From Chelydra serpentina (Eukaryota; Chordata; Testudines; Chelydridae), in the NCBI GenBank assembly GCA_037349315.1, contig JBAIAC010000042.1, forward strand, positions 8,680,001 to 8,744,000: 64,000 nt of DNA, read 5' to 3'. The notes beneath the pieces are model-generated. The model did no database searches and was not told the origin of the DNA. It saw only the letters and a program-made list of their open reading frames with translations. Both the position numbers and the translations under genes were made by a program. Positions within the stretch are counted from its first letter, which is position 1; each line of letters starts with the position of its first letter. This document shows, piece by piece, positions 23,550 through 34,042 of the stretch.

Positions 23550-23768
23550 TCAGCCATGCAGCGACAAGTGGTGGGGGCTTTGGGGAAGGGGCGGAGCATG
23601 GACAGGAAGAGACAGAGCACAGGCAGGGCCACCACTGCCCGGGTGGCTGGCGGCAGCTCTGCCAGGGGAGACTTAGCCTCCCTTGGACTATTACACCTGT
23701 CATGCATAGCCATAGGCGTAGTTTGACTTCTATATTTGGGGGGTCAGCTCCAGTCAGGCAACATAAAG
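23550..23768 (-). repeat. Spacer repeat unit, inverted partial copy
   Basis: Reverse complement of segments at about 28590-28830 and 30690-30930, for example caagtggtgggggctttgggg and the cataggcgtagtttgacttc block. Confidence 0.8.
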
Positions 23769-25068
23769 GAGGACAGGTCACTCTTATAGAGCAATCTGGA
23801 TTGCTTATTAAGTTGGGCCCCAGCAAACAATTTGCACTTCAATATGACCAAATGTAAACTCATACAATTAGGCAAAGAATGCAGGCCGATAGTTATAGGA
23901 TGATCACCCAGTGGGATCTGTGGGCTTAGGAGAGGCCTTCAGAAAAGTTCCCTCTGTGGCCAGCCGAGGTGTGGACTTTCGCTGTTGGCTTGAACTAGCC
24001 CCCTAAGGCAGCCTGGGCTCTGCCGACATCAACTCATGAGCCAGAGACTCACAGGCGCCAACTTTTCCTTTTCTCCGGTGGTGGTCTACCCCCCCCCTCC
24101 GCTCCGAGGCCCTGCCCCCACTGCTCCCTTACCCCAAGGCCTTGCCCTCGCTCTGCCTCTTCATGCCCCTGCTCCACCCCCATCCTCTGAGGCCCCACCC
24201 TCGCTCTGTCCCCTCCCTGAAGCTCTCCGCTCCCTCTCAGGCCCCTCCCTGAGCTGCCAAACAGCTATTTGGTGGCTGCACCCCCTACATCAGCTATTGG
24301 CCATCGGCAGTGCCACCCCTCAAGAGCTGATGAATGGGGGCAGCGAACAGCTGTGGCTGGTGGGTGCTGAGCACCCACTATTTTTTTTTCCATGTATGCT
24401 CCAGCCCCAGAGCACCCATGGAGTCAGTGAATATGCAGAGACTCCAGGGGATGAAAGAGAACTGCAGGAAAGTGCTGGGGCTGGGTAAGAAAGTGACTCT
24501 GCACAAATAGCCCCGCCTCACCCCATCTCTGCCCCCGGAGGTCTGTGAGTCCCAGAGCTGCTGCTCTCGCTAGCATACATGGGCTCTCACACTGCCATTA
24601 AGTCTTGCAGGAGCTGATCCAGCTATGGGTACAGCAAACACCCCCAGTACAGTAACCAAGTCTCCTGGATAGAGGGGAAGGAAATAGAAAGGGAGGCAGG
24701 GACGGGGAGAGAGACTGGAAGAGGCAGAAGGAGCAGTAAATGGGGAAGAAGGTTCCAGGGTCCCAGCCCTGCCCAGGTCCATTTGTACATCTTCCTAGGC
24801 AGATTCACTTTCCTAGGGACAAGGTGAGGAACAGAGAGAGGAAAAGCCAGTTCTGCCTCTGCCAAGTCCCTGTATTGCTGAGTGAACCTACTGCCCTCTG
24901 GGACAATGTCAAGGGAATCCCCCAAATCAGCTCCTTTGACTCTGCACTTTTCTAGCATTTGGTTCAGAGGGTTTAAAAATATCTTTGTGGTTTAATACTG
25001 GTGGGAGGGACCTGGTCTGTGCTGTCGTAAAGTGACCAAGCATTTTTCCTGCATCACAGAAGCTAGAG
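23769..25068. other. Unassigned sequence with one dispersed repeat
   Basis: 24030-24430 is a copy of the dispersed family seen at 10210-10510 (gcgccaacttttcc start, gtgctgagcacccac). The remainder is not recognised. Confidence 0.45.
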
Positions 25069-25262
25069 CAGGGGTAATCAATTATTTTTTGTCAAGGTCC
25101 AAATTTCTTGGTCAAGGTATAGACAAGGTCCAGACTTCAGAGAAAATAATACAGAAACTATAGCAATCATGATAATAATAAGTTAATAAAAAGATTTTGC
25201 GGTCTGTTCAAAAGGGCCTGCCAGTCTGGATTTGGCCCACAGTCTGCCTATTGATTACCCTG
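25069..25262. mobile_element. Short hAT-type MITE
   Basis: Ends caggggtaatcaatta and ctattgattaccctg; flanks agctagag and atctagaa match at 6 of 8 bases. Confidence 0.78.
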
Positions 25263-26219
25263 ATCTAGAATCTGTCTGCCGGGAAAGATCCTGGGGGGAA
25301 CTGGGGTGTGAAATGGATGAAAGCCCCTTCTGAAACCTACCTAGTTGCCCTTCTTGCCATGATGGGCTGCAGAGGAATGTTCACACTTCGCTCCAGATCG
25401 TCCCAGCCTCCCAGGGTCTGGAGAAGGGAAATGGCTGCATGGGAGCTGGTGACCTCTGAGGAGGTGTCTATATTTCACCAAGAGGCAGGGGACTCTGCTG
25501 GACCTGGGTCAAGGAGCCCTCTACAGGGATGTCAGACAGCAGAATGATGAGGCTGTGACCTCACTAGGTAAGGGATTCCTGTCTCCTCAGGTATTAGACG
25601 TTCTGTGGTCTCTGAAGCATCTGGGTAAGATTCTGTGCAGGGTTCTTCACTGGACCCCCAGATATCAGAGGGATCAGCCCCTATATTCCCCAGATACTGT
25701 ATAAGAGAGACTTACACATCCTCTCTGCATACCCTCCCATTGGACAGGAGATTCAGGGATATAATGATGAAGCTGTTCTTGCCATAACCAAGGCTTTAAA
25801 CTGGAACAAACTCACTGTCCTTCCCCTTGTCCTTCCCAGGGCAGGTTCCAGCCTCTGACCCCTCTGCTGTCTCAGACAAGCGTCTCATGGCTCAATTCTA
25901 CCTACGTCCCTAGTGGCCAGATTTTCAAATGCGCTTCACCTCCATCTTCTCAAATTCCACCATGGCCAGCTGTGTTTGTGGGAGGCCCCAGATGTTTTTG
26001 ATTCTCTTCCACCAGCCAGGAAAGGCATGAACCAGAGAAATGAGGCTGGCTCCACTTACTGTTAGTGCCTTCTCGGCTACCCCTTGTGCCAATGTTCTGG
26101 ATTCTTGGAAGGAGGGTGTTTTTCCTGGTTTCCCTTCCTAGCCTCTGTGATGTGATGGTTCTGGGTTCTGGGGCTGAGTGAGAGTTTATGAGGTAGTTGG
26201 CTGAGACTGCAAAAGCCTT
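25263..26219. other. No recognised feature
   Basis: Moderately GC-rich single-copy-looking sequence; short open frames show no family resemblance. Confidence 0.4.
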
Positions 26220-27337
26220 TGTGATGGGTTGGTATCACAGAAACCCCCTTGGAGCTGCCCCTGCTTTCCTGCCTTTTCCAGCTTGGGACTCCAGAATCCT
26301 GTCTGGTTTGAGCCAGACCCACTAGCCTGCTGCAAACCCAGACCCAGATCTGAGGCACGTCCCCTAACAGCTGTAGGCTTGCCTGGAAGCAGCTTAGGAA
26401 GTGTTCTTGCCTTTGACACCCAGGTGCCCAACTCCCAATGGGGTTCAAACCCTGAATAAATCCGTTTTACCCTGTATAAAGCTTATACAGGGTAAACTCA
26501 TAAATAGTTCACCCTCTATTTCACAGATAGAGAGTTATGCACAGCTGTTTGCCCCCCTCCAGGTACTAACACGTACAGGTTAAGTAATAAGTAAAAAGTT
26601 ATTTTAATAAGTACAGAAAGTAGAATTTAAGTGGTTCCAAGTAGTAACAGATAGAACAAAGTGAAATACCAAGTAAAATAAAATAAAACATGCAAGTCTA
26701 TGTTTAATCACACTGAACAAAGATAAAAACCTCACCAGTTCCAGTAAAATTCCTTTTACAGGCTATAGTCCTCCTAGCCTGGGTCCAGCAATCCTTCACA
26801 CCTCCTATTGTCCTTGTCCTTTGTTTCAGTCTGTTTCAGGTGTGTTGTTGGGGGGGTGGAGAGGCTCTCTCTTTAGCCAGCTGAAGACAACATGGAGGGG
26901 TCTCCCAGGGGTTTAAATAGACTTTCTCCTCTGGGTGGATACCCCTCCCTCTCCCTGTGTAGCATCCAGTTACAAAATGGAGTTTTGGGGTCACATGGTC
27001 AAGTCACATGTCCATGCACAACTCAGTTCCTGTACCAGCCACGCCACATTCCTGGCAAAGCTCAGATGTGGATTGGTGTCTGCAAGCTCTATTGTCTGTT
27101 AAGTGCTTCTCGATTGGGCACTTAACCTGCACATTCCTTTCTCAAGAAATACAACCAATATTCATAACTTCAACACAAAAATGATACATGCATACAACCA
27201 GGAGGAATAGATTCAGTAGATCATAACTTTTACAGAGATATGTTACATGGCACATGTAGCATAAAACATATTCCAGTTATATCATGTATACCTTTATAAG
27301 CATCTCCCCATAAAGCCTTATGGGGTACACTGTCACA
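26220..27337 (-). mobile_element. Solo LTR with 5-bp target duplication
   Basis: Starts tgtgatggg, ends ctgtcaca; perfect 5-bp duplication gcctt (26215-26219, 27338-27342). About 1.1 kb, noncoding. Five-base duplications fit ERV3/ERVL-like or Gypsy LTRs. Strand is a weak inference. Confidence 0.82.
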
Positions 27338-28203
27338 GCCTTCAAGTCAACTTGAGATCATTTCTGTCTGTAATGCCACATCCAATCGATTTCAGGAAAT
27401 GTTCTAGGCATCAGTGGTCATAACCTTATTGATTGCGGAAAACACTGGAAAAATATGAAGCAAAAAATGGGGTCAGATACAGCCCAGACCATGTGTTTAG
27501 CACAGCCACATTTTCATGTACCTCTGCAAATGTCTGTAGATCACATAGCTGTCTAATAGCGGCCTCGGCACTTTTCAGGATAACAATATCTCATCTCATC
27601 TTCATTCATCCTTCCAATAGCTTTTAACATGATACTCTGAGTGATTTATCTCACAGACAGAATATAAATAAGCAGGGTGGGGGCTAAGAGGGAAATTAGA
27701 GGTCATGACACTATGTACCCCTGTAGTCATACCCTACACACTACTGTAATAATCTATGTACCAAATATGCCTTGTGTGGTATTACTTGAAAACTAATAAC
27801 TCACTGATCATTAATATTCTTGGGTGATGTATGGACACAGGGTGTATTAAGCATAATGGTATCTGCTAAAATTAGAACTGAACTGTATGTAAACCAGGTA
27901 TGTTGGGAGGAGTTATTAAACAGGTCTGCTTAGCGTAGACAAAGGAATGGGTCTGTGATTCTCTGACCAACCCAGTCATAAGGCAGAGACAATAAAGGTT
28001 CATTTTTAGCTATGAGGTAAACAAAGCTATCAAGCTAAGAAGTGGGGGGAAGAGACAGTGTGGTTACACCCCAGCAGAAAAGAGAAACTTTATCTGACCT
28101 ATAAATACAGGGGGAGGGATCTAAACCTCAAATAATAAGCAACTGAATCAACTGATTAAATACAACATTAATGCATGTAAGGTCTTTTATAAATAATAAT
28201 AAT
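27338..28203. other. Unassigned, part LTR-like
   Basis: 27705-28100 contains atgccttgtgtggtattacttgaaaact, resembling 49590-49630; probably a fragment of another LTR family. Rest not recognised. Confidence 0.4.
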
Positions 28204-28412
28204 AAATGGAGATATGCCAATCTCCTAGAACTGGAAGGACCTTCCAAGGTCATTGAGTCCAGTCCAGTCCCCCGCCTTCACTAGCAGGACCAAGTACTGT
28301 CCCCTGACAGATTTTTGCCCCAGATCCCTAAATGGCCCCCTCAAGGATTGAACTCACAACCCTGGGTTTAGCAAGCCAATGCTCAAACCACTGAGCTATC
28401 CCTCCTCCCTCC
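28204..28412 (-). mobile_element. Cry-type SINE
   Basis: Same structure as the SINE at 14691-14893, including the ggagatatgcc tail variant and the tRNA-like head ending gctcaaaccactgagctatccctcc on the plus strand. Confidence 0.85.
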
Positions 28413-28502
28413 TTTTATAACACTCTGGTGATTAATATCATTGTGAAAACTATGTATACCCACTATAGGAGGAATTATGAATACTCATTGATATTATGTT
28501 TT

Positions 28503-29505
28503 AAACATGGGCGTAGTTTGGGGGGAGGCAAGGGGGTGTTGCCCCCCACAAGCTTCAAGCCTCATGCGGGTGCAGAATTCACTCCCCATCCCATGTATGG
28601 TCCTGTTGGCCTGACTGGAGCTGCCCCTCCCCAAATACAGAAGTTAAACTACACCTATGGTTATACACGACAGGTATAATAGGCCAAGGGAGGCTAAACC
28701 TCCCCTGGCAGAGCCGCCACCAGACATCTGGGCCGTGGTGACCCCACCTGTGCTCCGCCTCTTCCTGTCCATGCTCCACCCCTTCCCCAAAGCCCCCACC
28801 ACTCGTTGCTGCCTGGCTGAGTCCCTCCTCTCCTCCACTCCTACCCCTGTCCGGAAGTCCCCGCTGCTCACCGCGTTTCTCCTCTTCTCCTCTCCACCTT
28901 CCCTGAGACCTGCGTTGCCTGCCGCTGCCTGGTGAGTCCCTCCTCACCTTCACGCCACTCCCCTGTGAGGCTGCCCGCTGCATCCCTCCTCACTCTCTTT
29001 CCCTGGAAGCTTGCAGGGGTGCAGCTCCAGCTGGTGGCCCAGAGCTTGGGGCTCAGCCCGGCTTGTGGCCTGGAGCTCAGGGAAGCCCAGGCCAGAGTGG
29101 CTCAGGATAGCTGAGGGCAGCCCAAGCCGGGACAGCTTGGGCTGGTGCTCAGGGCGGCCCAGGCAGTTTGGCCGGGGCTCCTCCCATCTTGGTGGGTGGG
29201 GGGGCCCTGGGGCTCCAGCGGGCAAGGCGGGGTGGAAGGGGCGGAGTATGGGTGGGGCCTGGGCAGAAGGGGTGAGGCTGTAGGGCTAGCCTCCCTGAAG
29301 GGGGGTTTCACCCACTTCACATGCCTATTGTTTTAAAGTGTGTGGCCCGGCAAAGAAAGAAACAGTTCCTGCCCAGATAGGAGGGGGTGTGGGGGGGTGC
29401 AGCTATTTACCTGTCTCCTATGAAATTAAGCATGGTGGAACAAAAAACAATGGAAGGTCCATTTGCATAGAAATCACTGGACAGATGCTAGAGGGAAGAA
29501 CTCTT
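28503..29505. repeat. Spacer repeat unit, copy 1
   Basis: Matches 30670-31590 in direct orientation over most of its length, from the cccatgtatgg block through ggacagatgctagaggg. Open frames in it are Pro/Arg-rich shadows of GC-rich DNA. Identity of the family unknown. Confidence 0.75.
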
Positions 29506-29589
29506 ACAGGCTGAAAAAGAGGGGTCCTTCAACTAAGATGGGGGCTGAAGTGGCTGGGAATTGAATATGGGTGAGAAACCTGCTTGATC

Positions 29590-30285
29590 AAAGTATGTGT
29601 AAGCAGAGTCAGGATGAGCTCTACCCTGACATCTGGTGGTGAGTTGTGGAAAGGGACGTCAGGGGCTGATCTTGTTTGCATGGACACACCCACCCTGCCT
29701 AGCATGATGGACCGCTTGCCCAAATGGTCACTTTGGCTGCTGTGGGATCCCCAGTTTCTCTGTTATTGGGGCAGGAAGAATACAGTGTTGTTACCCTGAT
29801 TATGTGAATCAAGGACAGTGGAACTGGTTTATGAGAGAGGGACTCACCATCAACTAAGCAGCACTCGCTAGGCAAGGGGCATGGGTTCCAAAACCCAGTG
29901 AATTGAGAGAAGCAGGGGATAGGTATTTGTATTGGGTGTCTTCTGAGGGCCCTAAATATCAATTGCACCCTCTCTTTCCTCCCACTGTAGAATATTGGTG
30001 CTAATTTTGAGTTTTTTAAGCATTTAGTTACAGGCTGCTGAGTTGAAATCAGTCTGGGCTAGTGGTGCAAATGAGCATTAAGGCTCCCCTTACTACAAGC
30101 TGATATCACTAAAGAGCTAAAATTATGATGAGCTGAAATCACTGAGCACGGTGTTAAGTAGTGGAGGGGCCTGAAGATATATAGCTGAGCAGCTGGCGGA
30201 GCAGTTCGTGGGATGGCTGACAGAGCAGAGCGAAGCCCCACAAAGGGACGGGGCAGTCAGCTTCGAGCCATGTAACGTGCCCCTT
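29590..30285 (+). mobile_element. Truncated LTR, same family as 59434-60664
   Basis: From gtaagcagagtcaggatgag to cttcgagccatgtaacgtgcc, matching the first two-thirds of the solo LTR at 59434; the 3' part is missing. Confidence 0.8.
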
Positions 30286-30291
30286 ACCCAG

Positions 30292-30650
30292 AGCCGTAAC
30301 TAGGAATTTCTGCACCCTAGGGAGGGATGCAGAAATTCCTAGGGGTTTACCCTCCGCCGAATTGCCGCCGAAGCTGTGGGACCGGAGGACCTCCCACAGG
30401 CAAGCGGAAGCTGCTTCAGCGGCAATTCAGCGGAGGGTATTTTTAGCAGCCGCCGAAGCCGCCTCTGCTTACCTGCGGGAGGTCCTCCGGCATCTTTGCA
30501 AGAGGCTCCTCTGCTGAATTGCCACCGAAGCCGCGGGACCAGTGGACCTCCCACAGGCAAGCGGAAGCGGTTTCGGCGGCAGGGCAGAAGCGGCTTCTGA
30601 GGCTGCGATTAATACCCTCCGCCGAAGCTACCGGTCCAATTTCCCTCTTC
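30292..30650. repeat. GC-rich element with internal repeats
   Basis: Starts cagagccgtaactagg, a hAT-like terminus, then roughly 100-bp units around gccgaagccgcgggacc and gacctcccacaggcaagcgg. The other terminus is not clear. Confidence 0.5.
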
Positions 30651-30669
30651 CCCCCCCACCCTGCTTATT

Positions 30670-31591
30670 TCTATTCTGTCTGGCACAGAATTCACTCCCC
30701 ACCCCATGTATGGCCCTGTTGGCCTGACTGGAGCTGCCCCCCCCCCCAAATATAGAAGTCAAACTACACCTATGGTTATACACAACAGGTATAATAGGCC
30801 AAGGGAGGCTAAGCCTCCCCTGGCAGAGCCGCCACCAGACACCTGGGCTGTGGTGGCCCCGCCTGTGCTCCGCCTCTTCCTGTCCATGCTCCGCCCCTTC
30901 CCCAAAGCCCCCACCACTTGTCGCTGCCTGGCTGAGTCCCTCCTCTCCTCCACTCCTACCCCCTCTCCCAGAAGTCCCGGCTGCTCACCACGTTCCTCCT
31001 CTCCTCCTCCCCGCCTTCCCTGAGACCCCCATCGCCTGCCGCTGCCTGACCCCCTCCTCTCCTCCACCTCCCTCCCCTGCGATGCTTCCTGCTGCATCCC
31101 TCCTCACTCCCTGTCCCTGGAAGCTGGCAGGGGCTCAGCTCCAGCTGGTGGCCTGGAGCTTGGGGCTCAGGCCGGTTGTGGCCCGGAGCTCAGGGTGGCC
31201 TGAGCCAGGAAAGCTTAGGATGGCTGAGGGCGGCCCGTGGGTTGGGGTGGTTCAGCCAGGGCTCCTTCTGTCGTGGTGGGTAGGTGGGCCTTGCAGCTCC
31301 AGGGGGCACGGTGGGGTGGAAGGAGTAGGAAAGGGGGTTGGGCTTCAGGCAGAAGAGGAGGGGCTGGAGGGCTAGCCTCCCTGAAGTGGGGTTTCACCTG
31401 CTTCACATGCCTATTGTTTTAAAGTGTGTGGCCCAGCAAAGAAAGGAACAGTTCCTGCCCAGATAGGAGGGGGTGTGCAGCTATTTACATGTCTCCTATG
31501 TAAATTAAGCATGGTGGAACAAAAAACAATGGAAGGTCCATTTGCATAGAAATCACTGGACAGATGCTAGAGGGGAGAGCTCTTGAACTCA
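30670..31591. repeat. Spacer repeat unit, copy 2
   Basis: Direct repeat of 28590-29505; about 1 kb with small indels. Confidence 0.75.
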
Positions 31592-31909
31592 CTTAATCCT
31601 ATGTTTATATTGTTAATAAATTAGTTTCATTCATGCCATAAACTGACTCATTGCTATGTTTAAAGGTAAGGGTGTATTTACGCCGTTAAGTTAATAAGCT
31701 GTGATGTGCTTTTGTGCCTTCAAAGCAACAAACAAACCTGATTATTTCTCTGAACTATCCAGGAGAGGGCTGGACATTACAGGTCATATGGTTTGGGGGA
31801 AATTTGGCACTGGGAGTGTGTTGGAGTCATCTTGCTGGTTGTTACCAAGGCTGGTGGAAGCCAGAGTGTAACTGGTGTACTGCTAGCAGACGGCTAGGGT
31901 GAGTGTCTG
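31592..31909. other. No recognised feature
   Basis: Short AT-rich stretch and unique-looking sequence before the CA tract. Confidence 0.4.
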
Positions 31910-31924
31910 TCACACACTCCCCTC

Positions 31925-31984
<60 letters not shown>

Positions 31985-32335
31985 ATCTCTCACAAAGACA
32001 CACTCTCTCACACACATGCTTCCTCACACACACACCCCCAACCCACAAGCATTCTCTCACACACTCCGCCAAGCCCCATCCCACACTCTGATTCTCACAT
32101 ACACACAATCTCTCAAACACTTATGCTGTCTCACACACTTCCCCAACACACTCTTTCATGCATGCACACACACAGTCTATGTCACCCCCGCCAACAGACA
32201 CACACTCACATGCTCTCTCTCACACACACACACACACACGCTCTCACACACTCCCCCAAACACTCACACACACACTCCCCCAACACACACGCACAATCTC
32301 CCTCACACAGTCCCCCCAACACACACAATTAGCCC
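31910..32335 (+). repeat. CA-rich microsatellite tract
   Basis: Perfect (AC)n at 31927-31983 followed by irregular acacact and ctcacaca units. Its inner part is the reverse complement of 23362-23465. Confidence 0.95.
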
Positions 32336-32819
32336 ATGGGGCTAATCAGAAAATGTCTTGTCTGCCCTTGAAAGGCTACAGCAGCATCTCTGTAGCTCTT
32401 CTCTGTAGACATGATTTATGCCAAATGGAGGGATTCTCCCATCAATGTAGATTAACCCCCTCCCTGTGAAGTGATAGCTAGGTCAACAGAAGAATTCCTC
32501 AGTCGCCCTAGTGCTGTCTATGCAGGGACTTGGGTCAGCTTAACTAGGCCCATCAGGAGTGTGGCTTTTTCACATGCCTGAGTGATTTAGTTATGATGAC
32601 CTAATTTTCTAGAGCAGACCAGGACTTAGATATTACATAAGATAAGGAAGTGTGGTAGAATCAGGCCCAGAGTGAAATACTATTCCACGAGAGGATGAGT
32701 GGCCAAATTACATGCCCAGTTTCAGGATGAACAAAACAAATCCCGCAGTGGCAAAGAAACAGCTTATTTCACACTAATGAAGAAAATAAAAGCAATATTG
32801 GATTATTTCCATCTATTCC

Positions 32820-32825
32820 TTTATT
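32820..32825 (-). terminator. polyA signal of LAAO copy B
   Basis: aataaa on the minus strand, mirror of the signal at 20276 in the other copy. Confidence 0.75.
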
Positions 32826-33180
32826 GATAGGATGCTACAGAACAATTATTTTTTCTATTTATAAAGAACAGGTTAGTGCTTTGTATTTGATCAATAATGA
32901 TTTTGATTAATGAAACCAGTGATTTCTATGGATGTTCCTAAACTCTAGTAGTTCCATTTAATATTTCAAAGGAGACAGAACAATCTCAGTTTACATACAC
33001 CGGATTTGGAGCCAGATCCTCTACTGGTGTTGAGTGGTTTAGCTCTATTGACTTCAATGGAAATACACCAATTTACACCAGTTGAGGATCTGTCCCCGTG
33101 AAGGAGATTAGAAGTGCAGTTTCTAATTCCCTCCTCAGTGTCCGGTGCAGTTGTGCCTTCCTTAAACACCCATAAAGCAA

Positions 33181-34042
33181 TTAAAGTTCAACTTTTTGAA
33201 CCCAGTCAACCCCTTCCTGCTCCTGCTCTTGTTGTTCTGGCTGCTTCTGCAGCGGAGGTTGCCCCGACGATGGATAGCTATCCCTGTGGATGTTCCTTGC
33301 TGCTCTCACAGCAGATTTCATAGCGGTGTCGATCCAGCCGTGAGGCTGAGCTGTGTGTTCTCCTGCAAAGTGGACCCTCCCTTCGTTCTGAAACAAAGGC
33401 TTGGAATAGTCAGAAAACTGGTAGGGGGTGAACGAGGCAAATGCTCCCATGGAATGTTTGTCCAGGTTCCATCTCTGTATCACATGTTTATCACAGATGA
33501 ACTGGAGATGGTCCTTAGATATGTTGTGGATTTCTGCCAGGTCCTCCAGCACCACATCGATGCACTTCTCGTCACTCAGGGGAAGAAAGAATTCAGCATC
33601 GTCGTTCCACGTGTAGGAAGCCACAATCACCCCCACCCCACCAGAGAAGTTGTGGTTGGGATAATAGATGAATCTGGAAGGGCGATCAGTGACTGATGGC
33701 CCACCTTGAATCCCATCCTTCTCCCAAAACTTCTCAGTGCAGGCCAAGGCAATCTTGGTGGCGGTGGCATAGTGAATGGAGCGCAGGGCATGGGTCTTAC
33801 TGGAGGAAAGAGGTGGCATAAATTTGATATGTCTCGTGGCTTTTGCTGTGGCCGTGACAAGGACATAGTCAGCCATCACTGAGTGGGGGCTACATGTGTC
33901 GTGTGCATCACGGTAGAATACTAGGACCTTGTTACTATTGAATATTATTTGTTTTACTGTGCAGTTCAGCTGGACAACTCCAGGCATAGACTGGTGGAAA
34001 GCCTGGGGCAAATGGTCGAATCCCCTTACGATCTCATCAAAA
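33181..34042 (-). CDS. LAAO: LAAO copy B, terminal exon
   Basis: 862 bp, acceptor tttctttcag, TAA at 33183-33181. Same domain content as copy A, with HGWID in the flavin/substrate motif. Nucleotide identity to copy A is visibly very high and continues through the 3' UTR. Confidence 0.94.

Noticed and set aside
24036..24488. 150-residue Pro-rich frame
   Set aside because: Overlaps a dispersed repeat family with other copies in the window and is low-complexity.
31899..32345. Long open frames rich in Thr-His or Val-Cys repeats
   Set aside because: They are translations of the CA/TG microsatellite, with no coding signal.
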